From positions 1 to 64,000 of IMG/VR virus record IMGVR_UViG_3300024346_000044: DNA of 64,000 nucleotides; one strand, 5' to 3'. This document shows, piece by piece, positions 1 to 9,509 of this stretch (the stretch's first letter is position 1; each line of letters starts with the position of its first letter). The notes beneath the pieces are model-generated. The model was not told the DNA's origin and ran no database searches. It saw only the letters and a list, made by a program, of their open reading frames with translations. The position numbers and the translations under genes were made by a program. Source of the DNA: a virus.

Positions 1-59
1 TATTAGAAGAAACAAAAGACCCATACCCAGAGTTTTTTGAAAATGCTTTGTTTGTTTAA
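1..59 (+). CDS. C-terminal end of an unknown protein (partial, 5' end outside window)
   Basis: An open frame enters from the left edge and ends at TAA 57-59; the visible residues end in PYPEFFENALFV. Only about 18 residues can be read, so no family can be assigned. The -33 box of the next promoter lies inside its last codons, so the gene is probably the end of an upstream operon. Confidence 0.5.
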   Translation, partial: LEETKDPYPEFFENALFV

Positions 60-78
60 AAAATCTTTCGTATATTAC
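47..78 (+). promoter_or_regulatory. early-type promoter (TTTG-N20-TATATT)
   Basis: TTTG at 47-50, exactly 20 bases, then TATATTAC at 71-78 with TTCG immediately before it. This fits the Bacteroidetes housekeeping promoter (-33 TTTG, -7 TAnnTTTG). The ATG of the following gene lies 14 bases downstream of the -7 box. Confidence 0.65.
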
Positions 79-92
79 ATTAAAACATTATT

Positions 93-371
93 ATGGCAAG
101 ACAAAGAAAAGAAGGTTATTTTTGTGAGACAAAAACAATTACGGTTGAAGACCTTGAATATGATTTAATTAGATTTGAAGGAGAAGATTCTTGGAAAATT
201 CACAATTGGGAAGGCCCAGCAGTAAGATCAACAGATGGAGTTAGAAAAAAATCAAGATATTATTTATATGGATTTGAATATGATAAAGAATTATACAGTG
301 AGTCTATAAAAGAAAGAGAAGGTCTTCCTTGGTATAAAAACCCAGCCATGAAAGGGGTTGAAAGATTTTAA
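93..371 (+). CDS. small hypothetical protein with an HxxxGPAV motif
   Basis: A 92-residue protein of unknown function. A single HNWEGPAV segment near residue 38 followed by YYLYGFEY resembles one unit of the short HxxxGPA...G repeats seen in many phage and bacterial proteins of unknown role. It has no signal peptide or membrane segment and is rich in charged and aromatic residues. It is the first gene behind an early-type promoter and is followed directly by the P-loop NTPase gene. The family resemblance is from memory and weak; the coding call rests on the clean frame and promoter. Confidence 0.7.
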   Translation: MARQRKEGYFCETKTITVEDLEYDLIRFEGEDSWKIHNWEGPAVRSTDGVRKKSRYYLYGFEYDKELYSESIKEREGLPWYKNPAMKGVERF

Positions 372-372
372 T

Positions 373-912
373 ATGAAAATAGGATTTTGTGGTACAATGA
401 GTGTAGGCAAAACTACACTTGTTAATGCCTTAAAAGAATTAGAAGAATTTAAAGATTATAACTTTAGAACAGAGCGTTCTAAACATTTAATGTCAATGGG
501 TATTCCATTAAATACAGATTCAACATTAAAAGGTCAAACAATATTCTTATCAGAACGAGCAGCTGAGTTAATGCAGGATAATATTATAACAGATAGAACT
601 ATTATAGATGTTATGGCATTTGCCCAATGTTCGGATTCAATGAACTATCTAGAAAAAGATAAATTTACACAATTATCAGCTAGTTTAATACATGAATATG
701 ATTATATATTCTATGTTTCACCTGAAGGGGTGGGAATAGAAGATAATGGTGTAAGGGAAACAGATTCAAAATATAGAGAATTAATAGATTTTACTATTAA
801 TATGTTTTTAGATAGATATCAATATAGAATTAAAAATTTAATTAAAATTAAGGGTACTACAAAAGAACGTATTAAGACTATACAAGAAACACTTTCTCTG
901 CAATATGTATAA
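373..912 (+). CDS. P-loop NTPase / nucleotide kinase-like protein (AAA_28-like)
   Basis: About 179 residues starting with a textbook Walker A loop, GTMSVGKT at residues 7-14, immediately after the first beta strand. The remainder (TERS at the end of the second strand, a DRT motif after an IIT strand) has the layout of NadR/AAA_28-type or thymidylate-kinase-like P-loop kinases, so a deoxynucleotide or small-molecule kinase role is plausible. An in-frame TTG at 358 would extend it by five residues inside the previous gene; the ATG at 373, one base past the previous stop, is preferred because it places the first beta strand directly at the N terminus. The substrate cannot be told. Confidence 0.7.
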   Translation: MKIGFCGTMSVGKTTLVNALKELEEFKDYNFRTERSKHLMSMGIPLNTDSTLKGQTIFLSERAAELMQDNIITDRTIIDVMAFAQCSDSMNYLEKDKFTQLSASLIHEYDYIFYVSPEGVGIEDNGVRETDSKYRELIDFTINMFLDRYQYRIKNLIKIKGTTKERIKTIQETLSLQYV

Positions 913-928
913 CAAAAATATACCCACA

Positions 929-1489
929 ATGAAAAAATTTGATCTTAAAGATGCAATAAAGTTAGAAATTAAAAGTATCCTTACAGAAGGTATAGGCGAC
1001 GATTTAGATGCAAATCAAGAAAAAGTTAATACTTTAAAAGCAGCTATAGATGCTGCAGGAGAAAATCTTGAAGAAGTCTACCAAACTAGATCCAAAATGG
1101 AACAAATAGTTGATCTATTCCAGGAGATGATGGATGATGAATACGATGGAGTACCATATCCAAAAGTATTAAATAGATTAGTTAAATTTATAGATGACGA
1201 CTATAAAGCTGCAGAAAGAGAAGGTGAAAAATTTTTAAATATAAGAGAAGAAGAAGAACCAACAGCAGCAGATTTAAAAAAAGAAAAATCAATAGCTAAA
1301 GAAAAGGCAGATGCTTTAAAAACAAAAGAAGCAATTGATAAAATTAAAAAAGATCTTAAAAAAAATAAGTCTGAACTTCTAAAAATATCAAAAATTGACA
1401 GAAAAGAAAGAACAAAATCTGAGCAGTCATTATTTGATAGTATGGTAGATAAGACTAAAGAATTAAAGAAACTTGAAAAATCTCTTTAG
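929..1489 (+). CDS. hypothetical charged, coiled-coil protein (possible virion or packaging protein)
   Basis: About 186 residues, very rich in Lys and Glu, predicted mostly helical with a long coiled coil in the second half (residues 110 onward). The N terminus MKKFDLKDAIKLEIKSILTE has the helical KSIL(T)EG style common in T4-type virion proteins of marine phages. An upstream in-frame ATG at 905, overlapping the previous gene, would add eight residues; 929 is chosen for the conserved-looking start. It lies two genes before the large terminase, the slot of the small terminase in T4, but no small-terminase motif can be identified, so the role is open. Confidence 0.6.
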   Translation: MKKFDLKDAIKLEIKSILTEGIGDDLDANQEKVNTLKAAIDAAGENLEEVYQTRSKMEQIVDLFQEMMDDEYDGVPYPKVLNRLVKFIDDDYKAAEREGEKFLNIREEEEPTAADLKKEKSIAKEKADALKTKEAIDKIKKDLKKNKSELLKISKIDRKERTKSEQSLFDSMVDKTKELKKLEKSL

Positions 1490-2141
1490 AAATATACAAT
1501 CTATAACAATAGTTGTATTACTTATTATTATACTTTTTTTAAGAGAATGCCAAGGAACTAAAATTACATCTCCATCAGAAGAAGGTACAGTAGTAAAGAT
1601 AGAAACTAAGTACGATACTATTGTAAAAACTCTAAAAACTTATGTCCCAGAATACAGAACAGAAGTAAAATGGAGAATTAGAACTGTTCATGATACAATA
1701 GAAGTACATGATACTATCCCTATAGATACTTTATCTATATTAGAAGATTATTTTAAAGCATACGCGTATGCAGACACATTAGCAAAAGATAGTGTTACCT
1801 TTATAATAAATGATACTATAACGCAAAATAAAATAATATCAAGAGGAATAAAATATTCTTTAGTTTACCCTACTACAATAATTTCAAAAGAAAGTGCAGT
1901 AAACAAAAGAGAGTTATATATTGGGGCTGGATTAGGATTAGCAGGTGGTAATTTTAACAATATAGGAGGAGAATTAATACTAAAAACTAAAAAACAAACA
2001 TTGTATGGTATTGGTTTTGGTTTAACTGTAGTAGACATTAATTTAGTACCTACTATATCAGGTAAAATGTATTGGAAAATTAAAATGCCAAAAATTAAAA
2101 AACCTACTATTACTGATTTAATAGACCCAACAATTAAATGA
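1473..2141 (+). CDS. membrane-anchored hypothetical protein (possible spanin-like or envelope protein)
   Basis: About 222 residues from a TTG start that overlaps the previous gene by 17 bases; no ATG occurs before residue 190. Residues 10-24 form one strong hydrophobic helix (ITIVVLLIIILFL) followed by RECQG, so the protein is probably anchored with its bulk outside the cytoplasm. The middle has Thr/Asp-rich strands and the C-terminal part (about 145-190) alternates Gly and hydrophobic residues like a small beta barrel. This architecture recurs in Bacteroidetes phages next to terminase genes, without known function. A spanin role is only a guess from topology. Confidence 0.6.
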   Translation: MKNLFRNIQSITIVVLLIIILFLRECQGTKITSPSEEGTVVKIETKYDTIVKTLKTYVPEYRTEVKWRIRTVHDTIEVHDTIPIDTLSILEDYFKAYAYADTLAKDSVTFIINDTITQNKIISRGIKYSLVYPTTIISKESAVNKRELYIGAGLGLAGGNFNNIGGELILKTKKQTLYGIGFGLTVVDINLVPTISGKMYWKIKMPKIKKPTITDLIDPTIK

Positions 2142-3706
2142 GCGATATTAAAAAAATAATAAGACAAGAATATTTAAAATGTGCTTCAGATCCTGTACAT
2201 TTTATGAAAAAATATTGTTTTATACAACACCCTCAAAGAGGTAGAGTTATATTTAATTTATACCCATTTCAAGAAAGAGTATTAAACTTATTTAATGATA
2301 ACCCATATTCTGTTATTTTAAAATCTAGACAATTAGGTATATCTACTTTGTCTGCAGGTTATTCTTTATGGTTAATGTTATTTCATAAGGATAAAAACAT
2401 ACTTTGTATAGCAACGAAACAAGAAACTGCTCGTAACATGGTTACAAAGGTAAAATTCATGTTTGAAAATTTACCTTCATGGCTTAAAATTACAGCACCT
2501 GAAAATAACAAATTATCTTTACGGTTAGCAAATGGATCTCAAATAAAAGCAACCTCAGCGGCATCTGATGCAGGTAGATCAGAAGCAGTATCACTTCTAA
2601 TAATAGATGAGGCAGCCTTTATTGATAATATAGGTGAAATATGGGCTTCAGCTCAACAAACATTAGCTACTGGTGGTGGGGCAATAGTATTAAGTACTCC
2701 TTATGGTACTGGAAATTGGTTTCATAAAACATGGGTAGCTGCAGAAAATCAAGAAAATGATTTTTTACCTATTAAATTACCATGGTTTGTACATCCCGAA
2801 AGAGATCAAGAATGGAGAAACCGACAAGATGATTTATTAGGTGATCCTAGAATGGCAGCACAAGAATGTGACTGTGATTTTAGTACTTCTGGTGATGTAG
2901 TATTTTATGGAGAGTGGATGGAGTTTATTAAAGAAACCACTATATCAGAACCAACCGAAAGAAGAGGTGTTGATCAAAATTTATGGATTTGGGAACCAGC
3001 TGATTATTCAAGAGAATATATGATTACAGCTGATGTAGCTAGAGGTGATGGTAAAGATTTTTCGGCATGCCATGTAATGGATGTATTAACTAATACTCAA
3101 GTAGCAGAATATAAAGGACAGATGCCACCTAAGGAATTTGGATACTTTTTAACTGGTTTAGCTACAGAATATAATAATGCAATGTTAGTAGTTGAAAATG
3201 CTTCAATAGGGTGGGCAACACTAGATGCAATAATTGAGAGAGGGTATAGAAACTTATATCATTCTCCTAAATCAGAACAACTAACGGCACAATCTTATCT
3301 TAGAGTGTACGAGGGCAATAGTGAAATGACTCCGGGTTTTACAATGTCAATGAGAACAAGACCTCTTTGTATTAATAAAATGAGAGAATTTATTGGCGAT
3401 AAAAGTGTAACTATTCGCTCAAAACGTTTACTAGAAGAAATGAAAGTATTCATTTGGCGTAATGGAAGACCAGAAGCTCAAAGAGGTTACAATGATGACT
3501 TGGTTATGTCATTTGGGATTGGTATGTTCCTACGAGACACGTCGTTAAAATTTCAACAAGAAAGTGTAGACAGAGCTAGAGCCGCTTTAGGTGCAGTTAA
3601 GTCTAATAGCACAACTTGGAGTGGAGGATATTCAACTAATAGTGTTGAAAATCCATATAAAATGGACGTAGGTGGTAAAAATGAGAGTATAAAATGGCTC
3701 TTATGA
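2138..3706 (+). CDS. terL: terminase large subunit (DNA packaging motor, gp17-like)
   Basis: A 522-residue ATP-driven DNA translocase and endonuclease. ATPase part: P-loop KSRQLGIST at about 62-70, Walker B LLIIDEAA at 153-160, coupling motif STP at 186-188. The classical Lys near the end of the Walker A loop is Ile here; a Lys sits at the start of the loop, the deviant form known in many terminases. Nuclease part: TADVARGDGKDFS near 298-309 with the RNase H-like Asp299, and NDD near 475. It overlaps the previous gene by ATGA. The next gene is the portal on which it docks. Length is somewhat below T4 gp17 (610 residues). Confidence 0.95.
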   Translation: MSDIKKIIRQEYLKCASDPVHFMKKYCFIQHPQRGRVIFNLYPFQERVLNLFNDNPYSVILKSRQLGISTLSAGYSLWLMLFHKDKNILCIATKQETARNMVTKVKFMFENLPSWLKITAPENNKLSLRLANGSQIKATSAASDAGRSEAVSLLIIDEAAFIDNIGEIWASAQQTLATGGGAIVLSTPYGTGNWFHKTWVAAENQENDFLPIKLPWFVHPERDQEWRNRQDDLLGDPRMAAQECDCDFSTSGDVVFYGEWMEFIKETTISEPTERRGVDQNLWIWEPADYSREYMITADVARGDGKDFSACHVMDVLTNTQVAEYKGQMPPKEFGYFLTGLATEYNNAMLVVENASIGWATLDAIIERGYRNLYHSPKSEQLTAQSYLRVYEGNSEMTPGFTMSMRTRPLCINKMREFIGDKSVTIRSKRLLEEMKVFIWRNGRPEAQRGYNDDLVMSFGIGMFLRDTSLKFQQESVDRARAALGAVKSNSTTWSGGYSTNSVENPYKMDVGGKNESIKWLL

Positions 3707-3716
3707 TATTTATAAA
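3707..3716 (+). promoter_or_regulatory. late-type promoter box TATTTATAAA
   Basis: TATTTATAAA 11 bases before the portal ATG, with no recognisable -33 element. It belongs to the box repeated in front of most structural genes of the window. Confidence 0.55.
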
Positions 3717-3727
3717 TAAATAATAAA

Positions 3728-5605
3728 ATGGCAGATAAAGGACTATTTCCTAGACTTAAAAGATTATTCTCTACAGATGTAGTGATTCGTAATGTAGGTG
3801 GCAATCAACTTAAAGTATTTGATGTAAATTCTATACAAAAAACAGGGAATTTAGAAACAAATGCTCTTATAGATAGATTCAATAGAGTTTATACTAACTC
3901 ATCTACTTCGCTATATGGTGAACAAACTAACTTTAATTATCAATATTTAAGACCCTCGTTATATTCTGATTATGATGCAATGGATACAGATGCTATTATA
4001 GCTTCTGCTTTAGATATTGTAGCCGATGAGTCTACTCTTAAAAATGATATGGGTGAAGTAATAGCAATTAAATCATCTGACGAAGATATTCAAAAAATAT
4101 TATATAATTTATTTTATGATGTATTAAATGTAGAATTTAATCTATGGATGTGGATTAGAAATATGTGTAAATATGGTGATTTTTTCTTAAAATTAGAAAT
4201 AGCAGAAAAATTTGGTGTATATAATGTTATCCCTTACACTGCATTCCATATTGAAAGATTAGAAGGTCAAGATAAAGAAAATCCTGCTGAAATAAAATAC
4301 AGATTTGACCCACAAGGTGTAGCTGCATCTGATTATGGCTATTACAATGCACCTAATCAAGATAGTGGTAGAGGTATATTTTTTGATAATTATGAAATGG
4401 CTCATTTTAGATTATTAACAGATGTTAATTTCTTACCTTATGGTAGATCATATATAGAACCTGCTCGTAAATTATTTAAACAATATACTTTAATGGAAGA
4501 CGCTATGTTAATCCATAGAATAGTAAGAGCCCCAGAAAAAAGAATTTATTATATGAATGTAGGATCTATTCCTCCAAATGAAGTAGATGCATTCATGGAA
4601 AAAACAATTACTAAACTTAAACGTACTCCTTATTTAGATCAAAATACAGGTGAATATAACTTAAAGTACAACATGCAAAACCTATTAGAAGATTTTTATA
4701 TACCAGTAAGAGGTAATGATCAATCTACTAAAATTGAAAATGTAAATGGTTTACAATGGGATGGAATTCAAGATGTAGAATATTTAAGAGATAAATTATT
4801 TGCTGCTCTTAAAGTTCCTAAAGCATTTATGGGTTATGATGAAACAACAGATGGTAAAGCTACATTAGCAGCTCAAGACATTAGATTTGCTCGTACTATA
4901 GAACGTATACAAAGAATTATAACATCAGAATTATATAAAATAGCATTAGTACATTTATATACTCAAGGTTATAGAGATGAACAATTATCTAATTTTGAAT
5001 TATCATTAACTACACCATCTATTATTTACGATCAAGAAAGGGTAGCATTAATGAAAGAAAAGATGGATCTAGCTACTCAAATGACTGACACTAATCTTTT
5101 TCCAACAGACTTTATTTACGATCATTTATTCCATTTAAGTGAAGATAAATTTGATGAATATAGAGACTTAGTTAGAGAAGATGCTAAACGTAAATTTAGA
5201 ATAGCACAAATAGAGGCAGAAGGTAATGATCCATTAGAAACAGGTAAATCTTATGGCACACCACATGACTTAGCTTCATTATATGGAAAAGGTAGAATGT
5301 ATGACGAACCTGGAAATGTCCCAGAACCTGAAAAATATGATGAAAAATCTGTATTGGGTAGACCAAATGAAAAAGCATCTAAAAGAAATACACAAGATGA
5401 TAATTTTGGAAAAGACAGATTAGGAGTAAAAGGTACAAAGGATGATTATAATACTACTAAAAAATCACCATTAGCTTTAGAAAATAATGAATTTTTAAAA
5501 CAAAAAGATATGTTAAAAGCAATTCCTACTAACAAAAAAACCCTAGTATTTGAGGGGAAAAAAGATAAACCTTCATTTTTAGATGAATCTAATATTAAGG
5601 AATAG
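3728..5605 (+). CDS. 20: portal vertex protein (gp20-like)
   Basis: A 625-residue protein that forms the dodecameric ring at the head vertex through which DNA passes. Recognised by overall T4 portal pattern: RDKLFAALKVPKAFMGYDE around 355-373 and the helical stretch with ARTIERIQ that follows, both typical of T4-type portals, and by place between the large terminase and the head core and protease genes. The C-terminal ~110 residues are charged and low in complexity, as expected of the disordered tail. The gene has its own late-type promoter box directly upstream. It is longer than T4 gp20 (524). Confidence 0.92.
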   Translation: MADKGLFPRLKRLFSTDVVIRNVGGNQLKVFDVNSIQKTGNLETNALIDRFNRVYTNSSTSLYGEQTNFNYQYLRPSLYSDYDAMDTDAIIASALDIVADESTLKNDMGEVIAIKSSDEDIQKILYNLFYDVLNVEFNLWMWIRNMCKYGDFFLKLEIAEKFGVYNVIPYTAFHIERLEGQDKENPAEIKYRFDPQGVAASDYGYYNAPNQDSGRGIFFDNYEMAHFRLLTDVNFLPYGRSYIEPARKLFKQYTLMEDAMLIHRIVRAPEKRIYYMNVGSIPPNEVDAFMEKTITKLKRTPYLDQNTGEYNLKYNMQNLLEDFYIPVRGNDQSTKIENVNGLQWDGIQDVEYLRDKLFAALKVPKAFMGYDETTDGKATLAAQDIRFARTIERIQRIITSELYKIALVHLYTQGYRDEQLSNFELSLTTPSIIYDQERVALMKEKMDLATQMTDTNLFPTDFIYDHLFHLSEDKFDEYRDLVREDAKRKFRIAQIEAEGNDPLETGKSYGTPHDLASLYGKGRMYDEPGNVPEPEKYDEKSVLGRPNEKASKRNTQDDNFGKDRLGVKGTKDDYNTTKKSPLALENNEFLKQKDMLKAIPTNKKTLVFEGKKDKPSFLDESNIKE

Positions 5606-5616
5606 GAATTCTTATA

Positions 5617-5626
5617 TATTTATAAA
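5617..5626 (+). promoter_or_regulatory. late-type promoter box TATTTATAAA
   Basis: TATTTATAAA 13 bases before the ATG of the gene at 5640. Same box as before the portal gene. Confidence 0.5.
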
Positions 5627-5639
5627 AAAATAATCATTG

Positions 5640-6503
5640 ATGTATATAAAACACTCAAAATTCAAAAATACAGGTATATTATTTGAAATACTAGTAAAAA
5701 GGATAACAGCTGACACTTTATCCAATGGTGACTCGCCAGCAATAAACACATTAAGAAAATATTTTGTTAATACCGAATTAGGTAAGGAATATAAACTATA
5801 TGAAATGGTGTTTAAGGGGAAAAATGTCAAAGAAAATAAAGCTAATGCTATATTAAATACTGTGATTGAATCTTCTAAAAAACTTAATAGAACAAGATTA
5901 AGAAAAGAAAAATATAATTTAATTAAAGAACTTAAGGAAAATTATAATACAGCAGATTTATTCAAAACAAAAATATCAGATTATAAAACATATGCTTCAC
6001 TTTATACTTTATTTGAAGTATACAATACTGAAAATCCAACAGATCCTAACCAAATAGTTGATAATAAAGTTATTATTTTAGAACATCTTACAAGCACACC
6101 CATAGAAAGAGATAATGTTAAGGGTGATATTATAGAAGAATTTAAATCATATGATAAGGATGTTCGTATTTTAACTTACAGAATACTATTAGAAAAGTTT
6201 AATGAAAAATATTCAGATTTATCTCCAACACAAAAAAGAATATTAAAAGAATTTATTAATTCTGTAGATAATACTTCATCATTAAAGGATTTTTATAATA
6301 CTGAAGTACAAAATATTAAAAAGACAATATCAGAACAGATTAAAGTTACTAAAGATAAAATCATTCAAATTAAATTAGAAGAAGTTTCTAAATTAATAAA
6401 TGAATTAAATAAAAAAGATAAAGTAAAAACCGACCATTTAGTAGACCTACTCCAATACCACAGTCTTTTAAATGAATTAAACAAAGTTCATGCATCATTA
6501 TAG
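5640..6503 (+). CDS. hypothetical head-module protein
   Basis: About 287 residues, Lys- and Asn-rich, almost wholly helical with coiled-coil character in the last third. No catalytic motif or membrane segment. A TTG at 5637 directly before the ATG is an alternative start of no consequence. It lies between portal and prohead protease, the place of the core proteins gp67/gp68 in T4, and begins behind a late-type box, so I infer a prohead core or virion assembly role. I do not recognise the sequence as a named family. Confidence 0.65.
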   Translation: MYIKHSKFKNTGILFEILVKRITADTLSNGDSPAINTLRKYFVNTELGKEYKLYEMVFKGKNVKENKANAILNTVIESSKKLNRTRLRKEKYNLIKELKENYNTADLFKTKISDYKTYASLYTLFEVYNTENPTDPNQIVDNKVIILEHLTSTPIERDNVKGDIIEEFKSYDKDVRILTYRILLEKFNEKYSDLSPTQKRILKEFINSVDNTSSLKDFYNTEVQNIKKTISEQIKVTKDKIIQIKLEEVSKLINELNKKDKVKTDHLVDLLQYHSLLNELNKVHASL

Positions 6504-7878
6504 GCTTAAAGAAATAGAAGTAGGTGATACAGCGATTAGAATGGGTAAAAAATCTACGGTTTCTGCTATTGACGATAAAACAGGTAGAATCGAATGGGAT
6601 ATAGTAGATGCTGCTGATTTTTCATCTGTATATAAATCACTATCTAAGGCAAAAGATTTTTTAAGTACATTAGAAAAAGAAGGCAAAGCTAAAGGTGATA
6701 CTGTAATAGACGGATTCGCTAGAGACATAGCCAAATTATTTAATGCATTCAGAACACACGTTAGAAAGACATATCCAAAAGAATACGAACGTGTATCAAG
6801 ATTAAAAGAATCTATTACTGAAGCTAAAAACATGACTTTTGGAGATTTTTTAGATGATTTAGATAATAGATTTGTAGATATTTTAAAAGCTGCTAAAGGC
6901 TTAAATGCTGAAAACAGCAATACAATTGATATGAGAGCTACACTAAATCAAAATTTTACTTTATTTAGAAATTACATATCAGCATTAAAAAAACAATATA
7001 GTGATGAACTAGGGAAAGAATTAACATTTTCTGTAGAAGAAATGTCTACAACTGGTGGTGGTGCCGGAGCTGCTTCATTTAGTGGTGGTACAGGAATGCA
7101 ATACGCTACACCTTATGCTTTTAGATTAAAAGGTAAAAAACCAAACATTAAAGCATATAAAGAAATGGGTTATGAAGAAGTAAAAGAAGACATTTCATTA
7201 GAGGAAATGGAAGAATTTGCTGAAGGTAGAGGTGAAGGTGCAGATAAAATAGCAGAAAATGCTAAAGAAAAAGGTGGTAATTCGATGTTAACGTATCACC
7301 ATTTTAAGGTTAAATCCCCTTACTATAAAGAAGCATCAGATGGTAATTTTAATAAAGACAAATTTACTGAAGAATATAAAGGATTTTTAGAAGAACTAAG
7401 TGAATCTACCAAAGATGGTATGGACATTGACCCAATAGCATTTCAAGAAGTTATGGGTAAAATTGAAGTTTTAGGTGAATTATTAATTGAAAATAAAGAA
7501 CCATTAAACGAAATTAAAGAAGACATTGGGGCTACATTAGGACCAGGACCTAAAGCAAGTAGTGATGGGGTTAAAGATAGTGCATATGTAAAACAATTTA
7601 AATATTCATTAGTTCCTAAAAAAATTAAAAATTCAGGTATTGAAGTAAAACAATTATTTGAAGATGATACCCCACAAGTTAAATTCCAAAAACAAAGAAT
7701 AGAAGCATTTAGTGTAATTGAGAAAGAACTTAACGATATTTATAAGATGATAAGCAACGCAAAAGATGAAACTTTAGATTATTACAATGATAATCCTTCA
7801 TCATATGCAGTTGTTAAATCAACTGATTTAGTCATTGATTATTTAAGAGATATTAAATCTCTACTAAAACCAACATAA
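6490..7878 (+). CDS. hypothetical head-module protein with a capsid-like TGGGAGA motif
   Basis: 462 residues, overlapping the previous gene by 14 bases. Residues about 184-205 read VEEMSTTGGGAGAASF followed by GTGMQYATP. This is closely related to the N-terminal segment of the major capsid protein (MEESSTGGGAGAGTF then GTGAQWA), where T4-type capsid proteins are cut by the prohead protease. The flanking regions are helical and charged. The shared segment and the position between portal and protease suggest a prohead protein processed by the same protease. No enzymatic motif is visible and the family is not known to me. Confidence 0.7.
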   Translation: MHHYRLKEIEVGDTAIRMGKKSTVSAIDDKTGRIEWDIVDAADFSSVYKSLSKAKDFLSTLEKEGKAKGDTVIDGFARDIAKLFNAFRTHVRKTYPKEYERVSRLKESITEAKNMTFGDFLDDLDNRFVDILKAAKGLNAENSNTIDMRATLNQNFTLFRNYISALKKQYSDELGKELTFSVEEMSTTGGGAGAASFSGGTGMQYATPYAFRLKGKKPNIKAYKEMGYEEVKEDISLEEMEEFAEGRGEGADKIAENAKEKGGNSMLTYHHFKVKSPYYKEASDGNFNKDKFTEEYKGFLEELSESTKDGMDIDPIAFQEVMGKIEVLGELLIENKEPLNEIKEDIGATLGPGPKASSDGVKDSAYVKQFKYSLVPKKIKNSGIEVKQLFEDDTPQVKFQKQRIEAFSVIEKELNDIYKMISNAKDETLDYYNDNPSSYAVVKSTDLVIDYLRDIKSLLKPT

Positions 7879-8900
7879 TGAAGAGAAAAACATTACAAGA
7901 ACAATATAATTTAATTAAAGAAGGAAAAGGTCACGATAATTCATTTATAAAAGATGCTAAGAGACAATTCCCTAATTTTGTTCGTACATCAGCTAACATT
8001 AATGAAACTATTGATAGTTTAAAACGTAATCATATTATTAGTGAAAATTATGTAGATTTAAAACCTTTAAATAACCCACTTAGTGAAAGGAAAAAAGAAG
8101 GATATGAAACAGCATTTGCTAAATTTCTAGAAGAAGCTAAAGCAATAGAAAAGAAAACATCTAAAGAAGTTGAAGAATTACAAGCGCCTAAAAAAGGATA
8201 CGATTATAAAGATGATAAACTTCTTAATAATGTAGCAGGTGAGCAATTCCGTCAAGGGTACTACACAGAACTTACAGATGAAGCCAATGCAGATAAAACT
8301 AAACAAGAATTAATTGATTTAGTAATTAAAAACTTAGATAAAAATCCATCTTACTATGTAGAAGAAGCTCAATTTGGTGTTAAAGGAATTGGCTACACAG
8401 AAGACTACCCAGGATTAGGTAAAGGTAAAATGGTTAAAGACGCTGGTAAAGGTGGTGGATATGGAGAAGCTACTAAAAAAGACTTTCCTAAAGGAGAAGT
8501 AGGAACAGGGTACTTAGCTGAAGGTAAAAAACCAGGATACATAGCTAAACTTGCTGAAATAGATAAACAATCAAAAGTAGTTGCTTTAGAGGCAAAAATT
8601 GAAGCATTAGCAGAAATTATTTCAACAAAAGAAACAAGAATTTCAATGATATCAGAAGATGAAGATCTTGCTGAATTAATGGATAAAGGTAAAATTAAAG
8701 AAATCCAAAAAGAAATTAAAATTTTGATGAAAGAAAAAGCTAAAATGGAAAAGCTTTACGAAAAAATGCGTGGTAAGAAGAAAGAGGTAATGGAAGAGGA
8801 TACTGAAGTTCAAGAAGATCTAGGTTCAGACGATGTAGTTGATTTAAACGTAGATAATCCTGCAAGAGATGCAGAAATAGGAATGAATTTACCACAATAA
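7878..8900 (+). CDS. hypothetical head-module protein, Lys/Glu-rich
   Basis: 340 residues starting at a TAATG junction with the previous gene. Its N terminus has a helical QEQYNLIKEG segment and RQFPNFVRTS. The middle (about 165-215) is Gly-rich with GLGKGKMVKDAGKGGGYGE. Residues 230-305 are a long coiled coil and the C terminus is acidic. It directly precedes the prohead protease gene. The composition fits a core or virion assembly protein made together with the protease, but no homologous function can be named. Confidence 0.65.
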   Translation: MKRKTLQEQYNLIKEGKGHDNSFIKDAKRQFPNFVRTSANINETIDSLKRNHIISENYVDLKPLNNPLSERKKEGYETAFAKFLEEAKAIEKKTSKEVEELQAPKKGYDYKDDKLLNNVAGEQFRQGYYTELTDEANADKTKQELIDLVIKNLDKNPSYYVEEAQFGVKGIGYTEDYPGLGKGKMVKDAGKGGGYGEATKKDFPKGEVGTGYLAEGKKPGYIAKLAEIDKQSKVVALEAKIEALAEIISTKETRISMISEDEDLAELMDKGKIKEIQKEIKILMKEKAKMEKLYEKMRGKKKEVMEEDTEVQEDLGSDDVVDLNVDNPARDAEIGMNLPQ

Positions 8901-8906
8901 GAAATT

Positions 8907-9509
8907 ATGAAGCAAGTACTTATAGAAACACAAATGTTTAAACCTGTTAAAGGAATGCTATCAGAAGGTAAAATGTCTGAAAGTGGTAATCCTTTAGTAG
9001 AAGGTATCTTAGCTACAGCTGAAATTAAAAATGGTAACGGTAGGTATTATTCTAAAGATCTATGGGACAGAGAAATAGACAAATACAGAGAACTAGTAGA
9101 CCAAAATAGAGCAATGGGAGAATTAGACCACCCAGAATCTCAAGTTGTAAATTTAAAAAATGTTTCACACAATATAAAAGATATGTGGTGGGATGGAGAT
9201 AATGTAATGGGTAAGATAGAAATTTTACCTACACCATCTGGAAATATATTAAAAGCTTTAATTGATAGTGGAGTTACTTGTGGTGTATCATCACGAGGAA
9301 TGGGTTCATTAGAACAAAGAGGAGAATTAATGGAAGTTCAAGATGATTTTGAACTATTATGTTGGGATTTTGTATCAACCCCTTCAAATCCGGGTTCATA
9401 CATGAAAACTATTAAAGAAGGAAAAGAAATTAATACTAACCCCTATAAAAAAATAAGTTCTATTATAACGGAAATATTATGCTCAAATGGCAGCTGCCCC
9501 ATTATATAG
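8907..9509 (+). CDS. 21: prohead core protease (gp21-like, peptidase S80)
   Basis: 200 residues. The serine protease of the prohead cuts scaffold and capsid proteins during head maturation. Visible active-site segments: MGELDHPE with His75, and CGVSSRGMGSL with the candidate nucleophile Ser at 128-129; DFVSTPSNPGSYM near 155-168 is the usual C-terminal signature. Length matches T4 gp21 (212). It sits upstream of scaffold (22) and capsid (23), as in T4, and follows the previous gene by six bases. The last 23 bases overlap the following small gene. Confidence 0.93.
   Translation: MKQVLIETQMFKPVKGMLSEGKMSESGNPLVEGILATAEIKNGNGRYYSKDLWDREIDKYRELVDQNRAMGELDHPESQVVNLKNVSHNIKDMWWDGDNVMGKIEILPTPSGNILKALIDSGVTCGVSSRGMGSLEQRGELMEVQDDFELLCWDFVSTPSNPGSYMKTIKEGKEINTNPYKKISSIITEILCSNGSCPII

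Noticed and set aside
929-1489. Small terminase (gp16) assignment
   Set aside because: The position is suggestive, but no helix-turn-helix or other small-terminase signature could be identified, so it is left as hypothetical.
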